Counted from the first letter of the stretch, positions 8,762 through 17,887 are shown. The stretch is DNA of 64,000 nt from UBA1181 sp963654355 (GCA_963654355.1 CAVKBM010000002.1:1-64000); one strand, 5' to 3'. Notes: generated by a model from the letters alone, not told the origin. Made by a program: numbers and translations.

Positions 8762-8790
8762 AAAAAGAGGCGGAACTCATTCCGCCTCTT
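8762..8790 (-). terminator. Rho-independent terminator of the beta-helix protein gene
   Basis: On the minus strand AGAGGCGGAA (8789-8780) pairs perfectly with TTCCGCCTCT (8775-8766) around a 4-base loop, and the T-run continues to 8762. It lies 28 bases after the stop at 8818. Confidence 0.9.
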
Positions 8791-8817
8791 CTATTTATCA
8801 CACAGACTAATTCGCTA

Positions 8818-10161
8818 TTATTTAGGGTTTTGTGCACCATAGTTAGCCATTGCACCGAAGAGCTTCAAAGCCTCCTTCCATGGGTAACGATTAGCATACA
8901 TTGACGCACTTGAGTTGATTGTTCCCTGTTTGTTCAATCCCATTGCAGAACGGAACTGGTTGGCAGCAGAGTTTTCATCATAATTGACAGTCTCCTTGTA
9001 ACTTACATTCAAGAAGCCATTCAAATAAGCATTATTTATCTTTCCTTTGAATGCAGAAGGGTCGGTAAGAGCCTTGTTTCCTGTTGCCTTTGTCAACACC
9101 TCAACATCACCGAAATCACCCACTCCGACGTTGGTCATCATTCCGCCACCAGGAATAGAGAGGTCTCCCACCTTATTCAAGAAGAAAATGTTGTTCTCAA
9201 CTATATCCTTACGTTTTGCCTCGCGCGACTTGTTGCTGTCGACATGACCACGACACAAGCCCGTGAAGCAAGACAGACCGATGATATTGTTCTGGAGCGT
9301 GCAACTTGTTCCTGGTTGGAAACGGAAACCATACCCCATAGACGACATATCTTTCTTGGTAGACCAGTTGAACAGCATCGTGCAATTCTTCACCGTAATT
9401 TGCGTCATCGTGTTGACATCAGCACCTCTCACCTCAACACTTGCCAAACGATTGTTGACAAAGATACAGTTGTCGACCAACAAAGAACCCATCTTCAAGT
9501 TTCCTAAGATTCCATAGTCTGGCGCATTGATGAACGCACAGTTACGAATCTCCACATTAGTGTTGCTATACGATCCATTCGCATTTCCCATATAGATCAT
9601 AGCCAACTCCTGCGTGAAAGCTCGCTCGTTAAGAGCCTCTCCTCCAATACCTTCCACTCCGATTGGGTTCATCATTGGAGACTCAACGCCTTCTGGTTTC
9701 CCTTCTCCTTTTTTGTTGTAAGAAATACTATTTCCGCGATCAAGAATCAAACCATCAATAACGACCTTACCATTAGGAGCCTGAATGCCACTAATCTGAA
9801 TATTTCCCTTTCCTTTCATCTTACCATTGGCCTCGCAGTTAGGACGAATAGTCGTCTTATACTTCAAGACATCACGCTGAGAGAAATCTGAACTATAACC
9901 ACCCTTAATTGTAACTGGTTGTTTTACAACGATATAACCAACATTAAGTAGACCTGTGTAGTTACCTTCCGCCACGAGGATAGTAGCATCGCTCGAAGCC
10001 ACATTGATCGCCTTTTGGATGTTCTTAAATGGAGCCGACTTACTTCCATCATTGCCATTGCTTCCCGTTGCCGCATTTACATAGAGCGTTTCCGCATGCA
10101 CTAACGAGGCAAAGCCCATCATTAAAGTTACGGCAGCCGTCGTTAACAAACCTTTTTTCAT
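8818..10161 (-). CDS. Secreted right-handed beta-helix protein with DUF1565-type N-terminus
   Basis: 447 residues from the ATG at 10161, chosen because it begins M-K-K-G-L-L-T-T-A-A-V-T-L and gives a standard signal peptide ending V-H-A-E; an upstream ATG at 10197 would add 12 residues that break the signal. Right after the signal comes Y-V-N-A-A-T-G-S-N-G-N-D-G-S, the DUF1565 opening found on parallel beta-helix proteins, followed by repeating I-x-N-x-x-x turns (V-E-I-R-N-C-A-F, L-V-D-N-C-I-F, V-K-N-C-T-M). This fold is typical of extracellular polysaccharide-active or adhesive proteins. No pectate-lyase catalytic residues could be assigned. Expressed alone, with a leader hairpin and its own terminator. 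Confidence 0.82.
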   Translation of the reverse strand: MKKGLLTTAAVTLMMGFASLVHAETLYVNAATGSNGNDGSKSAPFKNIQKAINVASSDATILVAEGNYTGLLNVGYIVVKQPVTIKGGYSSDFSQRDVLKYKTTIRPNCEANGKMKGKGNIQISGIQAPNGKVVIDGLILDRGNSISYNKKGEGKPEGVESPMMNPIGVEGIGGEALNERAFTQELAMIYMGNANGSYSNTNVEIRNCAFINAPDYGILGNLKMGSLLVDNCIFVNNRLASVEVRGADVNTMTQITVKNCTMLFNWSTKKDMSSMGYGFRFQPGTSCTLQNNIIGLSCFTGLCRGHVDSNKSREAKRKDIVENNIFFLNKVGDLSIPGGGMMTNVGVGDFGDVEVLTKATGNKALTDPSAFKGKINNAYLNGFLNVSYKETVNYDENSAANQFRSAMGLNKQGTINSSASMYANRYPWKEALKLFGAMANYGAQNPK

Positions 10162-10262
10162 AAACATTCCGATTAAATTTTTTACGAACTCTAACAAATT
10201 CAGAATAAGAAGACACGAGAGTTCTTACCATCCTCTAATTCCCGTTTACTTATCTATATTAG

Positions 10263-10304
10263 TATAGAATCCGAACCCTACATTCGGCTTCCCCCTATTC
10301 TATA
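10263..10304 (-). promoter_or_regulatory. Leader hairpin upstream of the beta-helix gene
   Basis: Arms TATAGAAT (10263-10270) and ATTCTATA (10297-10304) are perfectly complementary, with a shorter GAA/TTC pairing inside. They fall at the predicted 5' end of the mRNA, about 100 bases before the ATG. A role in mRNA stability is the simplest reading. Confidence 0.4.
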
Positions 10305-10315
10305 TTCTTATTTTT

Positions 10316-10323
10316 CAAAGATA
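10316..10323 (-). promoter_or_regulatory. Candidate -7 box for the beta-helix gene
   Basis: Minus-strand TATCTTTG matches TAnnTTTG and implies a leader of about 150 bases beginning at the hairpin at 10263-10304. Confidence 0.45.
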
Positions 10324-10370
10324 GAGAATTTTTTTAGAAAAATCATTATTGAGAGTAAATAAACCAATTT

Positions 10371-11006
10371 TTAATATTTTAAAATTTCAGGAGCAAACAG
10401 ACTTAATAATTCCTTAAAATGCTCCACTCCCCTATGGACGTTCCCTTTCTCAAACGGATTCCAAACATCTCCCAAGAAAGCCGCACCGCCGAAGCCGAGC
10501 GAGAAGATTTCAGGGAGATGAACGGCACTTACTCCTCCTAAGGCAAAGACTTTATCGTCGATGACGCCTTGCGATTGCGCTGTTTTCAATTCTTCTCTGG
10601 AGAAAGCAGCGCCATACCCTTCTTTGGAGATGCTGTCGTATATCGGACTGAGAAAGAGATAGTTACATCTGGATTTTTTCTGTCTTATCTCTTCTATAGA
10701 ATGGCATGAACAGGAGACATGACCCATCCAACCTTGTGGTGGCTCTGGATTTCTACTGTTCAAATGCACACCTAAAAGGTCGTATTGTGTTGTCAATTCA
10801 AAATGGTCATGCAAGACGATAAATGGGTGATATTCAGCGGGTAGCTTATCTAACAATCTTCGGATTTCAGTTGCTGGCGCATTGGGTTTTCTTAGATGGA
10901 GATACCGTAAGCCGTTTTGAAACAACGCCGTCAGATAGTCCGCCTCGTGGTCTATAAACCTCGGACTTGTAATCACCACCATCTTTTTCTCACCCATTCC
11001 CTTCAT
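10371..11006 (-). CDS. Thiamin phosphate synthase-like protein (TenI/ThiE2)
   Basis: 211 residues, last gene of the thiamin operon, 29 bases after thiF. It has the ThiE/TenI barrel pattern: L-R-Y-L-H-L-R-K-P-N near the phosphate-binding strand, L-L-G-V-H-L-N-S-R, Y-L-F-L-S-P-I-Y-D-S-I-S-K, and F-A-L-G-G-V-S. The K-x-G-Y-G motif and the missing pyrimidine loop differ from the true ThiE in the same operon, so this is more likely the TenI-like thiazole tautomerase, which converts the ThiG product to the form used by ThiE, than a second synthase. Alternative starts exist at 10997 and 10982. Confidence 0.82.
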   Translation of the reverse strand: MKGMGEKKMVVITSPRFIDHEADYLTALFQNGLRYLHLRKPNAPATEIRRLLDKLPAEYHPFIVLHDHFELTTQYDLLGVHLNSRNPEPPQGWMGHVSCSCHSIEEIRQKKSRCNYLFLSPIYDSISKEGYGAAFSREELKTAQSQGVIDDKVFALGGVSAVHLPEIFSLGFGGAAFLGDVWNPFEKGNVHRGVEHFKELLSLFAPEILKY

Positions 11007-11035
11007 TCTAAGTTCTAAGTTCTATAATCTCAATT

Positions 11036-11734
11036 CTAAACAAGATCCAACACCCAACTCTCCATCGTACGAAGATCAACTGTCCAAAGTTTATTAATCA
11101 ACGGACAGCCAAATCCTGCCACCAACTGCAAAACCTGATTAGCCTCAACACTACCCACAATGGCTGGTGTAACACCTATAACTGCCTTTGAAGGGGCATA
11201 TCCAACAGTCTCTTCTTCTGGATAGAGGTCTTTGTAACGACACGCGTTCTCACCGACATTGAAGACAGAAACCTGTCCGTTCAGTCCTTGGATAGAGCCG
11301 TAAACGTATGGTTTACCTAATTGATAGCAGGCATCATCGATTAGATAGCGCGTGACGAAATTATCACAACCATCGACTACTAAATCATATTTAGCGATAA
11401 TTTCTTTCGCATTCTCTTTTGTCAAACGAAGTGCATATGTCTCTATTTTCACATCACTATTAAGTGCTGAGAGTCGTTTTTTTGCCTGTTCAACTTTTGA
11501 AAGTCCTACTTCACTCTCCGAATACAACACCTGACGATGAAGGTTGGTCACACTCACCACATCATCGTCCACCAACCCCAAAGTGCCAATACCAGCCCCC
11601 GTCAGATAAGTTGAGATGGGAGAACCTAAACCTCCCACCCCAATCAATAAGACTTTTGCTGAACGAATCTTTTGCTGCCCATCCGCTCCTAATTCGGGAA
11701 GCATCAGTTGACGTTCATATCTATTTTCGTTCAT
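11036..11734 (-). CDS. thiF: Sulfur-carrier adenylyltransferase ThiF (HesA/MoeB/ThiF family)
   Basis: 232 residues. Activates the C-terminal Gly-Gly of ThiS by adenylation before sulfur transfer. The N-terminal E-R-Y-x-R-Q-L-M-L-P-E and the nucleotide-binding G-V-G-G-L-G-S-P (about 32-39) are diagnostic, with the adenylating D-G-C-D-N-F motif at about 114-119. The two C-x-x-C pairs that bind zinc in E. coli ThiF/MoeB are not seen: the first position keeps only one cysteine (A-C-R-Y-K-D-L-Y-P) and the second reads A-P-S-K-A. It lies in the thi operon 46 bases after thiH, which supports ThiF over MoeB. Confidence 0.92.
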   Translation of the reverse strand: MNENRYERQLMLPELGADGQQKIRSAKVLLIGVGGLGSPISTYLTGAGIGTLGLVDDDVVSVTNLHRQVLYSESEVGLSKVEQAKKRLSALNSDVKIETYALRLTKENAKEIIAKYDLVVDGCDNFVTRYLIDDACYQLGKPYVYGSIQGLNGQVSVFNVGENACRYKDLYPEEETVGYAPSKAVIGVTPAIVGSVEANQVLQLVAGFGCPLINKLWTVDLRTMESWVLDLV

Positions 11735-11780
11735 AAAATTAGTTTTTTATATCTCCAATCTGTGAAATATAACCTTGTTC

Positions 11781-12920
11781 TCAATCGACTTTTTTCAACC
11801 TAATCTCGTCGAAAGAAGCATCCCAATCTTTCCAGACTGGTTCGCGACCCAACTCTTTAAGGCGTGCGATGATTTCCTTCGCCGTACGGTCGTCGTTAAT
11901 ATGGAACTGCTCCAATGCCTGAGGGTAGGTGTAGTAACCACCTGGTTCTGTCTTACTCTCAGCACTCATTGTCGTAACTCCCAAAGTGGCCATATTATCA
12001 CGGATATAGGCAGGTTCACGAGTTGAATACGAAATGTCCACGTCATGATCGAAGATACGCATCGCAAATGTCACCTGGGCCAATTCCTTATCGCTCATAA
12101 TAGCATTAGGTTGAAAGCCACCGTTCTCAGCAGGACGCATACGAGGGAAATTCACGCTATATTTCGTCTTCCAATAGTGTTTTTGCAAATAGCGCAAGTG
12201 GTATGCCATCATCGTAATGTCCGTGCGCCATTCTTTCTCTAATCCAATCAACACACCCATTCCGATAGAGTGAACGCCAGCCTGCCCCATACGGTCAAAA
12301 CCATCGCAACGCCATTCAAACTTCGATTTCATTCCATGCGGGTGATAGAGCTTGTAATTGGCTTTGTGATAAGTCTCTTGAAAACAAATCACACCGTTCA
12401 TACCATGTTTCGTCAACTCAGCATACTCTTCAGCCTTGAGCGGCATCACCTCTATCTTCAAGTTTGAGAAATATTTCTTAGCAATGTCAAGCGCATTTGC
12501 CAAGTAAGGGACACCCGCCTTAGCAGGATTCTCACCCGTAACGATGAGCAAATTTTCAAATGGGGCAATCCGTTTGATAGCCTTGTACTCGTCTTCGCAC
12601 TGATCCATCGTCAAGATAGTACGCGCCATAGGGTTGCTGATATGGAAACCACAATAAACGCAAGAGTTGGTGCAAGAGTTGGTGATATACAACGGAATGA
12701 ACATTGAAATGGTCTTTCCGAAACGCTCTTCCGTATATTTGCGACTTAATCGAGCCATTGTCTCCAAATAAGGAGTAGCGGCCGGGGAGATCATCGCCAT
12801 GAAATCCTCCACATCACAATGTTCTTTTGAAAGGGCGCGACGCACATCTAAATCTGTCTTTGCATTGATTTTCGCAGTCGTCTCATCCCAATCTATTTTT
12901 GCTAATTCATCTGAAAACAT
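11781..12920 (-). CDS. thiH: 2-iminoacetate synthase (radical SAM)
   Basis: 379 residues, normal for ThiH. The radical-SAM cluster motif C-T-N-S-C-V-Y-C is at residues 83-90 (C-x3-C-x2-C). It cleaves tyrosine to dehydroglycine (2-iminoacetate) and p-cresol, supplying the C2-N3 unit of the thiazole ring; the anaerobic-type route that pairs with ThiG. The C-terminal part keeps the conserved M-S-A-E-S-K-T-E-P-G-G-Y segment. It is 40 bases downstream of thiC in the operon. Confidence 0.96.
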   Translation of the reverse strand: MFSDELAKIDWDETTAKINAKTDLDVRRALSKEHCDVEDFMAMISPAATPYLETMARLSRKYTEERFGKTISMFIPLYITNSCTNSCVYCGFHISNPMARTILTMDQCEDEYKAIKRIAPFENLLIVTGENPAKAGVPYLANALDIAKKYFSNLKIEVMPLKAEEYAELTKHGMNGVICFQETYHKANYKLYHPHGMKSKFEWRCDGFDRMGQAGVHSIGMGVLIGLEKEWRTDITMMAYHLRYLQKHYWKTKYSVNFPRMRPAENGGFQPNAIMSDKELAQVTFAMRIFDHDVDISYSTREPAYIRDNMATLGVTTMSAESKTEPGGYYTYPQALEQFHINDDRTAKEIIARLKELGREPVWKDWDASFDEIRLKKVD

Positions 12921-12960
12921 TTTCCTTTATTTTATTAATTCTAAAAAGACTTCCACAGGA

Positions 12961-14661
12961 TTAACACTCTTCGTCAGGGAAATCTTTTCTGATATCGCGA
13001 CTTAATTTCATCGCACAAAAATTTGGTCCACACATTGTGCAGTATTCGCCGTTGATGTGTTTTCCGTGGTTGAAATACTCCATCGCACGTTCAGGGTCCA
13101 AGGAAAGGTCAAACTGGTCTTTCCAACGAAACTCGAAGCGTGCCTTGCTCAACGCATTGTCGCGAACCTGCGCACCTGGATGCCCCTTAGCGAGGTCTGC
13201 CGCATGGGCCGCGATCTTGTAGGTAATCACACCGACACGCACATCTTCCTTTTCAGGCAATCCTAAGTGTTCTTTCGGGGTAACGTAGCAAAGCATCGCC
13301 GTACCTAGCCAACCAATCTGGGCGGCGCCAATAGCAGAGGTGATATGATCATAACCTGGAGCAATATCCGTTACCAAAGGACCTAATGTGTAAAAAGGTG
13401 CGTTATGGCATTTCTCAATCTGACGCTCCATATTCTCCTTGATCTTATGCAAAGGAACGTGTCCGGGACCTTCGATGAACGCCTGCACATTCTTATCCCA
13501 TGCACGAACCACCAACTCGCCCATCGTGTCGAGTTCGGCAAACTGAGCCGCATCGTTGGCATCGGCAGTAGAACCAGGACGAAGTCCATCTCCCAAAGAG
13601 ACTGCGACATCATATTGCGCAAGAATATCGCAAATATCATCAAAATGTTCATAGAGGAAACTCTCTTGATCATGAATCAAACACCATTTACTCATGATAC
13701 TTCCTCCACGACTCACGATACCAGTAACACGGCTATCTGCAAAATGAACATTCTTGCGGCGAATACCTGCGTGAATCGTGAAATAATCTACACCCTGCTC
13801 GCACTGCTCAATAAGCGTGTCCTTGAATATATCCCATGTGAGGTCTTCCACCCTACCATCCACTTTTTCAAGAGCTTGATAGATAGGCACCGTACCGACA
13901 GGAACAGGGCAGTTGCGGATAATCCATTCTCGTGTCTCGTGAATATTTGCTCCTGTTGAGAGATCCATTAACGTGTCTCCTCCCCATTTGCAACTCCAAA
14001 GTGATTTCTCCACTTCCTCTTCAATCGTCGATGTTGTGGCAGAGTTTCCTATGTTCGTGTTAATCTTCACCAAAAAGTTTCTTCCTATAATCATCGGTTC
14101 TGCCTCTGGGTGATTGATATTGGCTGGAAGAACGGCACGGCCCGCAGCAATCTCGTCTCGCACAAATTCTGGCGTGATATGCGTTTCTATGCCCAACTCC
14201 TTACAATTCATATTCTCACGAATAGAGACATACTCCATCTCTGGCGTTACGACACCCGCCTTCGCATACGCCATTTGCGTGATGTTCTTTCCTTCCATCG
14301 CACGATAAGGAAGAGCGACATGCTCGAAACGAAGATGATCCAAACTTTTATCATCCCGACGCATTCTTCCATACTCCGAAGTAATCTCAGGCAAGCGCTC
14401 TACGTCGCCTCTTGACACGATCCACTCCTCACGCAGCCGAGGCAGACCTTTCTTCAAATCAATTTCAACATTAGGGTCGCTGAATGGTCCACTCGTATCG
14501 TAGATCATAATCTTCGGATTAGGAGTAACTACCCTCTTCCCCTCTACAAAATTGGTGCTTGGCACTTGCTCCACCTGGCGCATGCCGACACGGAGGAATG
14601 GGAATCTCTCACCCTTCAAATAAACTTTTTCAGAACGTGGGTACGTTATACGCGAATCCAT
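12961..14661 (-). CDS. thiC: Phosphomethylpyrimidine synthase
   Basis: 566 residues. A radical-SAM enzyme of the non-canonical type that rearranges aminoimidazole ribotide into hydroxymethylpyrimidine phosphate. The C-terminal cluster motif C-T-M-C-G-P-N-F-C is at 541-549 (C-x2-C-x4-C), and the conserved core M-S-K-W-C, E-G-P-G-H-V-P and Y-D-H-I-T-S-A-I-G-A are all present. It is the longest gene of the operon, between thiG and thiH. Nothing appears damaged. Confidence 0.97.
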   Translation of the reverse strand: MDSRITYPRSEKVYLKGERFPFLRVGMRQVEQVPSTNFVEGKRVVTPNPKIMIYDTSGPFSDPNVEIDLKKGLPRLREEWIVSRGDVERLPEITSEYGRMRRDDKSLDHLRFEHVALPYRAMEGKNITQMAYAKAGVVTPEMEYVSIRENMNCKELGIETHITPEFVRDEIAAGRAVLPANINHPEAEPMIIGRNFLVKINTNIGNSATTSTIEEEVEKSLWSCKWGGDTLMDLSTGANIHETREWIIRNCPVPVGTVPIYQALEKVDGRVEDLTWDIFKDTLIEQCEQGVDYFTIHAGIRRKNVHFADSRVTGIVSRGGSIMSKWCLIHDQESFLYEHFDDICDILAQYDVAVSLGDGLRPGSTADANDAAQFAELDTMGELVVRAWDKNVQAFIEGPGHVPLHKIKENMERQIEKCHNAPFYTLGPLVTDIAPGYDHITSAIGAAQIGWLGTAMLCYVTPKEHLGLPEKEDVRVGVITYKIAAHAADLAKGHPGAQVRDNALSKARFEFRWKDQFDLSLDPERAMEYFNHGKHINGEYCTMCGPNFCAMKLSRDIRKDFPDEEC

Positions 14662-14698
14662 ATTTTCTAAAATTATTTATATGCTAATAGATTAGTTT

Positions 14699-15475
14699 TT
14701 AATCATTCAAAAAACTTGTCAACGGAGAAGAAGCCTCTGCGACGAAATTATTTGCTTGCACAGCCAAACCAGCCTCGTAAGCCATACGTCCAGCCTCAAC
14801 AGCCTGCGCAAACGACTTTGCCATAGCAACTGGGTCGTTCGACACTGCCACTGCCGTGTTTACCAAACAAGCGGACGCACCCATCTCCATGGCCTCTGCA
14901 GCGTGACTTGGAGCACCGATGCCCGCATCCACAACTACAGGGATATTGGCTTGTTCAATGATGATTCTCAAGAAATCCTTCGTCTGCAATCCCTTGTTAG
15001 TTCCGATTGGCGCACCCAATGGCATAACCGTTGCCGCACCAGCCTCCTCCAATTGACGGCACAATGTTGGGTCTGCCTGGCAATAAGGAAGCACCACGAA
15101 ACCTTGTTTTACCAATTGCTCGGTAGCCTTCAACGTCTCGACAGAGTCTGGCAACAAATAACGAGGATCGGGGTGTATCTCCAATTTCAACCAGTTTGTT
15201 CCGAATGCCTCACGAGCCATCTGTGCGGCAAAAACAGCCTCTTCAGCATCACGCACACCTGATGTGTTAGGCAAAAGTTGAATCTTGTCGCTTAAAACGT
15301 GTTTAAGCATGTCATCTTCAGAATCCTCCAATTCCACACGCTTCATTGCAATCGTAACCATCTCTGAACCAGACGCTTGAATTGCCTCTGCCATTAATTT
15401 GTTTGAATTGAACTTTCCCGTTCCAAGGAAAAGACGAGAGTTGAACTCTCTACCTGCAATCACTAATTTTTGCAT
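14699..15475 (-). CDS. thiG: Thiazole synthase
   Basis: 258 residues, TIM barrel. It forms the thiazole phosphate from deoxyxylulose-5-phosphate, ThiS thiocarboxylate and the ThiH product. R-L-F-L-G-T-G-K-F is at 14-22, the Schiff-base lysine is K97 in N-W-L-K-L-E-I-H-P, and the phosphate-binding G-A-P-I-G and V-D-A-G-I-G-A-P-S-H are in place. It sits 43 bases after thiE. Confidence 0.97.
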   Translation of the reverse strand: MQKLVIAGREFNSRLFLGTGKFNSNKLMAEAIQASGSEMVTIAMKRVELEDSEDDMLKHVLSDKIQLLPNTSGVRDAEEAVFAAQMAREAFGTNWLKLEIHPDPRYLLPDSVETLKATEQLVKQGFVVLPYCQADPTLCRQLEEAGAATVMPLGAPIGTNKGLQTKDFLRIIIEQANIPVVVDAGIGAPSHAAEAMEMGASACLVNTAVAVSNDPVAMAKSFAQAVEAGRMAYEAGLAVQANNFVAEASSPLTSFLND

Positions 15476-15518
15476 ATTTTTTTATCTATTTTATTCTAAG
15501 ATGCCATTAAATGCAACC

Positions 15519-16178
15519 TCAGATAACGCTATTTTTCTTTATTTCCGAATTAAATTTTTGAATCTCGACATTAGGTTGTTCCGCACGCAGCACCGCACCC
15601 GACACCGCTATGCCAGAAACGCCCGTCTGCATCACCGTCGTAATGTCAGCTATCGTGATACCACCAATCGCCACAATAGGCACCTGCAAACCGTCCATCT
15701 TCATCCGAGACACAATCTGACGATAGCCATCAGCACCCAAAATCGGAGAAAGGTTCTTTTTCGTCTGCGTGAATCGGAATGGTCCGCAACCGATGTAATC
15801 AGCACCTTGAGCCACCAATCGCCTCACATCCTCGTAGGTGTTGGCAGTTCCTCCGATGATAAAGGAATCGCCCAAGATCTTGCGAGCCTCATCCACAGGC
15901 ATATCGTTCCTGCCCAAATGGACGCCGTCCGCACCGACCTCCTTCACCAATGTCACATTGTCGTCGATGATGAAAACCGCATTATGCTCGGCGCAAAGTT
16001 TTTTCGCCACCAAGGCGTTCTCTCGCAGTTCATTGACCGTCGCATCTTTCATACGCAACTGCACCCACTTGCAATTGCCCTCCAACACCAGACGGATAGA
16101 GTCAATGTAAGAATATTTCTCCGTGAAATGAGATATAAACTGGAGCGATACCTTCTCTAATTTTTCTTCCTTAGTCAT
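15519..16178 (-). CDS. thiE: Thiamin phosphate synthase
   Basis: Joins HMP-pyrophosphate and thiazole phosphate to thiamin phosphate. W-V-Q-L-R-M-K-D, F-I-I-D-D-N (diphosphate site), G-V-H-L-G-R-N-D-M and I-G-G-T-A-N-T are the conserved barrel motifs; total 219 residues. The ATG at 16178 is chosen because it overlaps only trivially with the thiS stop (16181-16183); an upstream start at 16193 would run into thiS. Tight spacing with thiS suggests translational coupling. Confidence 0.95.
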   Translation of the reverse strand: MTKEEKLEKVSLQFISHFTEKYSYIDSIRLVLEGNCKWVQLRMKDATVNELRENALVAKKLCAEHNAVFIIDDNVTLVKEVGADGVHLGRNDMPVDEARKILGDSFIIGGTANTYEDVRRLVAQGADYIGCGPFRFTQTKKNLSPILGADGYRQIVSRMKMDGLQVPIVAIGGITIADITTVMQTGVSGIAVSGAVLRAEQPNVEIQKFNSEIKKNSVI

Positions 16179-16180
16179 AC

Positions 16181-16378
16181 TCAGCCTCCACAAGTAGCTT
16201 TTATCATCACGATTTTATCACCGTCAAACAGCGTCTTCTCTGCCCATTTTGCACGAGGCACCACCACATTGTTGATGCCCACCGCTATTCCCTTCTCGGG
16301 GAACTGCAGTTCCTTGGCAAGGTCGCTCAAGATTGTAACCTGCGTCTCCACCTCTTTTGCATTTACAAAAACCTTCAT
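16181..16378 (-). CDS. thiS: Sulfur carrier protein ThiS
   Basis: 65-residue beta-grasp protein ending in the required Gly-Gly (A-T-C-G-G). It carries sulfur as a C-terminal thiocarboxylate for the thiazole ring. The frame stays open upstream to 16567, but the start at 16378 (M-K-V-F-V-N-A-K-E) gives the normal family length; the extra upstream part lies in the riboswitch leader and is not protein-like. First gene of the operon. Confidence 0.95.
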   Translation of the reverse strand: MKVFVNAKEVETQVTILSDLAKELQFPEKGIAVGINNVVVPRAKWAEKTLFDGDKIVMIKATCGG

Positions 16379-16572
16379 ATTCTTATTAGTTTTTATTTCA
16401 CTCCAACCATTCCCAATTGTCCACAACATTTTTGGGAACATACATAGGGTATTCAAAAGAAGAATACGCCCACTTTCACGAGCACTCGCAAAAGAGACCA
16501 GATGTAAACAAGCGGTAATGAAATGTAGGGGAAATTCTAAAAAGAGTAAATCAACAAAACATCGCATCTAAA

Positions 16573-16645
16573 TTCCTACGGCAGCATTACCTGCATCAGG
16601 TCGGAGGGTATAATCTCAGCACTACGGCACCCCTTTCGAATACGA
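16573..16645 (-). ncRNA. TPP riboswitch (THI element)
   Basis: On the minus strand the conserved THI-box segments follow in order: GGGGTGCC, then GCTGAGATTATACCC, then GACCTGATGCAGGTAATGC and CGTAGGAA. It sits immediately after the predicted transcript start and controls the thi operon in response to thiamin pyrophosphate. About 195 bases separate it from thiS; that leader holds a further hairpin (GTATTC / GAATAC near 16442-16470) but no U-tract terminator that I can see, so control of translation or Rho-type termination is as likely as intrinsic termination. Confidence 0.95.
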
Positions 16646-16648
16646 CGA

Positions 16649-16679
16649 CAAATATAGAAAATCTTTATGCGAATTCAAA
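16649..16679 (-). promoter_or_regulatory. Promoter of the thiamin operon
   Basis: Minus-strand TTTG (16679-16676), 19 bases, TATATTTG (16656-16649): an exact Bacteroidetes promoter. The transcript would start near 16642, so the TPP riboswitch is the first element of the RNA. Confidence 0.8.
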
Positions 16680-16729
16680 GAACGCAAATCACAAAATTAG
16701 TGGCATTTTTTTTCGGAATAGAGAATTTT

Positions 16730-17866
16730 TCAAAGACCTTTACTCCACAAATCCTTGAAGAAATCCAAAATGTAGACGCACTCCACATTGTCCATCCGAC
16801 GGTTAATGGGGTCTAACGAGACAATCATCAAACGGCTTTCTGGATAGTCTTCAGAGAAAGACAGCAGACCTTTGATGTGTTTGGGGAGAACCTCCTCAAC
16901 CGATTTTATTTCTATCGCAACCCTCGCATCACCAATCACCACGTCAACCTCCACCCCAGTGTGAGTGCGCCAATAACTCATCTGTTCCTCTCGCTTGTTG
17001 TATGAAAGCCAAGCTCTTAGTTCTTGCACCACCAAATGTTCAAACGCATGCCCATACTCCACCGTACCTCTGACCAAATCTTTTCGATGCAACAAGTGAT
17101 TCGCGATTCCCACGTCAAAATAATAGAAGCGAGGTACTTGAGACAATCTTCGTTTCACCGCCTTTGCATATGCAGGCACACGGAAACCTATTAGAGTGTC
17201 CTCCAAAATATCGAAATAGCCGACAACTGTATTCGCACTCACACCACATTCCTGCGCTATGTTATTATAGTTCACCATCTCGCCATCCGTCAATGCGGCA
17301 ATTTCTAAAAACCGTTGGAAAGCCTTAAGATTCCTGACCAACGCTTCTTGCTTAATCTCCTCCTTCAAATAGACATCAAGATAAGCAGAAAGTCGCCTTT
17401 GCGGATTTTTTGCAAGGTAATGAGGTGGAAGCATACCATAATTGATAGCGTGTTGCAAATCGAAATCAGGAATCTCACAACTCACGAAAGGAAAGAAATA
17501 GACTGGGTAAGCTCGACCACCCAAAGTGTTATACCCCTTTCGTTTCAGTTTTCTCGCACTCAATCCGCAAAGGATAAAGACGATAGACTTTTCTGACATT
17601 AACCGATGTACTTCATTGAGCAAATCTGGCACCTCTGGAATCTCATCGATGATGACCAAAGTGCCTTTTTCCTTGTCACAAAGCATCTCATACAGCAAAG
17701 ACGGACGACGTTTAAACCGACCCGCAATACTCGTATCAAGCAAATCGATAAAAACACTTTTAGGAAACTTTTGTCTCAGAAAAGTACTTTTCCCTGTTTG
17801 TCTAGCACCAAAAATAAATGCACTATCTTCTAACTCACTGTCTATATGGCAAATACGTTGAATCAT
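16730..17866 (-). CDS. ATP-binding protein, AAA_14 plus DUF4143
   Basis: 378 residues. Walker A G-A-R-Q-T-G-K-S-T is at 20-28 and Walker B-like L-V-I-I-D-E-I-P-E at about 70-78; the C-terminal part has the DUF4143 pattern R-F-Y-Y-F-D-V-G-I-A-N and later V-D-V-V-I-G-D...I-E-I-K, the last resembling a degenerate PD-(D/E)XK core. This family is abundant and repeated in Bacteroidetes genomes; its function is not established, although a role in mobile-element or defence biology is often suspected. Two tandem 31-bp palindromes lie 22-84 bases upstream of its start. Confidence 0.88.
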   Translation of the reverse strand: MIQRICHIDSELEDSAFIFGARQTGKSTFLRQKFPKSVFIDLLDTSIAGRFKRRPSLLYEMLCDKEKGTLVIIDEIPEVPDLLNEVHRLMSEKSIVFILCGLSARKLKRKGYNTLGGRAYPVYFFPFVSCEIPDFDLQHAINYGMLPPHYLAKNPQRRLSAYLDVYLKEEIKQEALVRNLKAFQRFLEIAALTDGEMVNYNNIAQECGVSANTVVGYFDILEDTLIGFRVPAYAKAVKRRLSQVPRFYYFDVGIANHLLHRKDLVRGTVEYGHAFEHLVVQELRAWLSYNKREEQMSYWRTHTGVEVDVVIGDARVAIEIKSVEEVLPKHIKGLLSFSEDYPESRLMIVSLDPINRRMDNVECVYILDFFKDLWSKGL

Positions 17867-17887
17867 AAACTATATTTCCTAAAATTA

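Noticed and set aside
16379..16567. Open extension upstream of thiS
   Set aside because: It would translate the riboswitch leader and gives a thiS almost twice the normal length.
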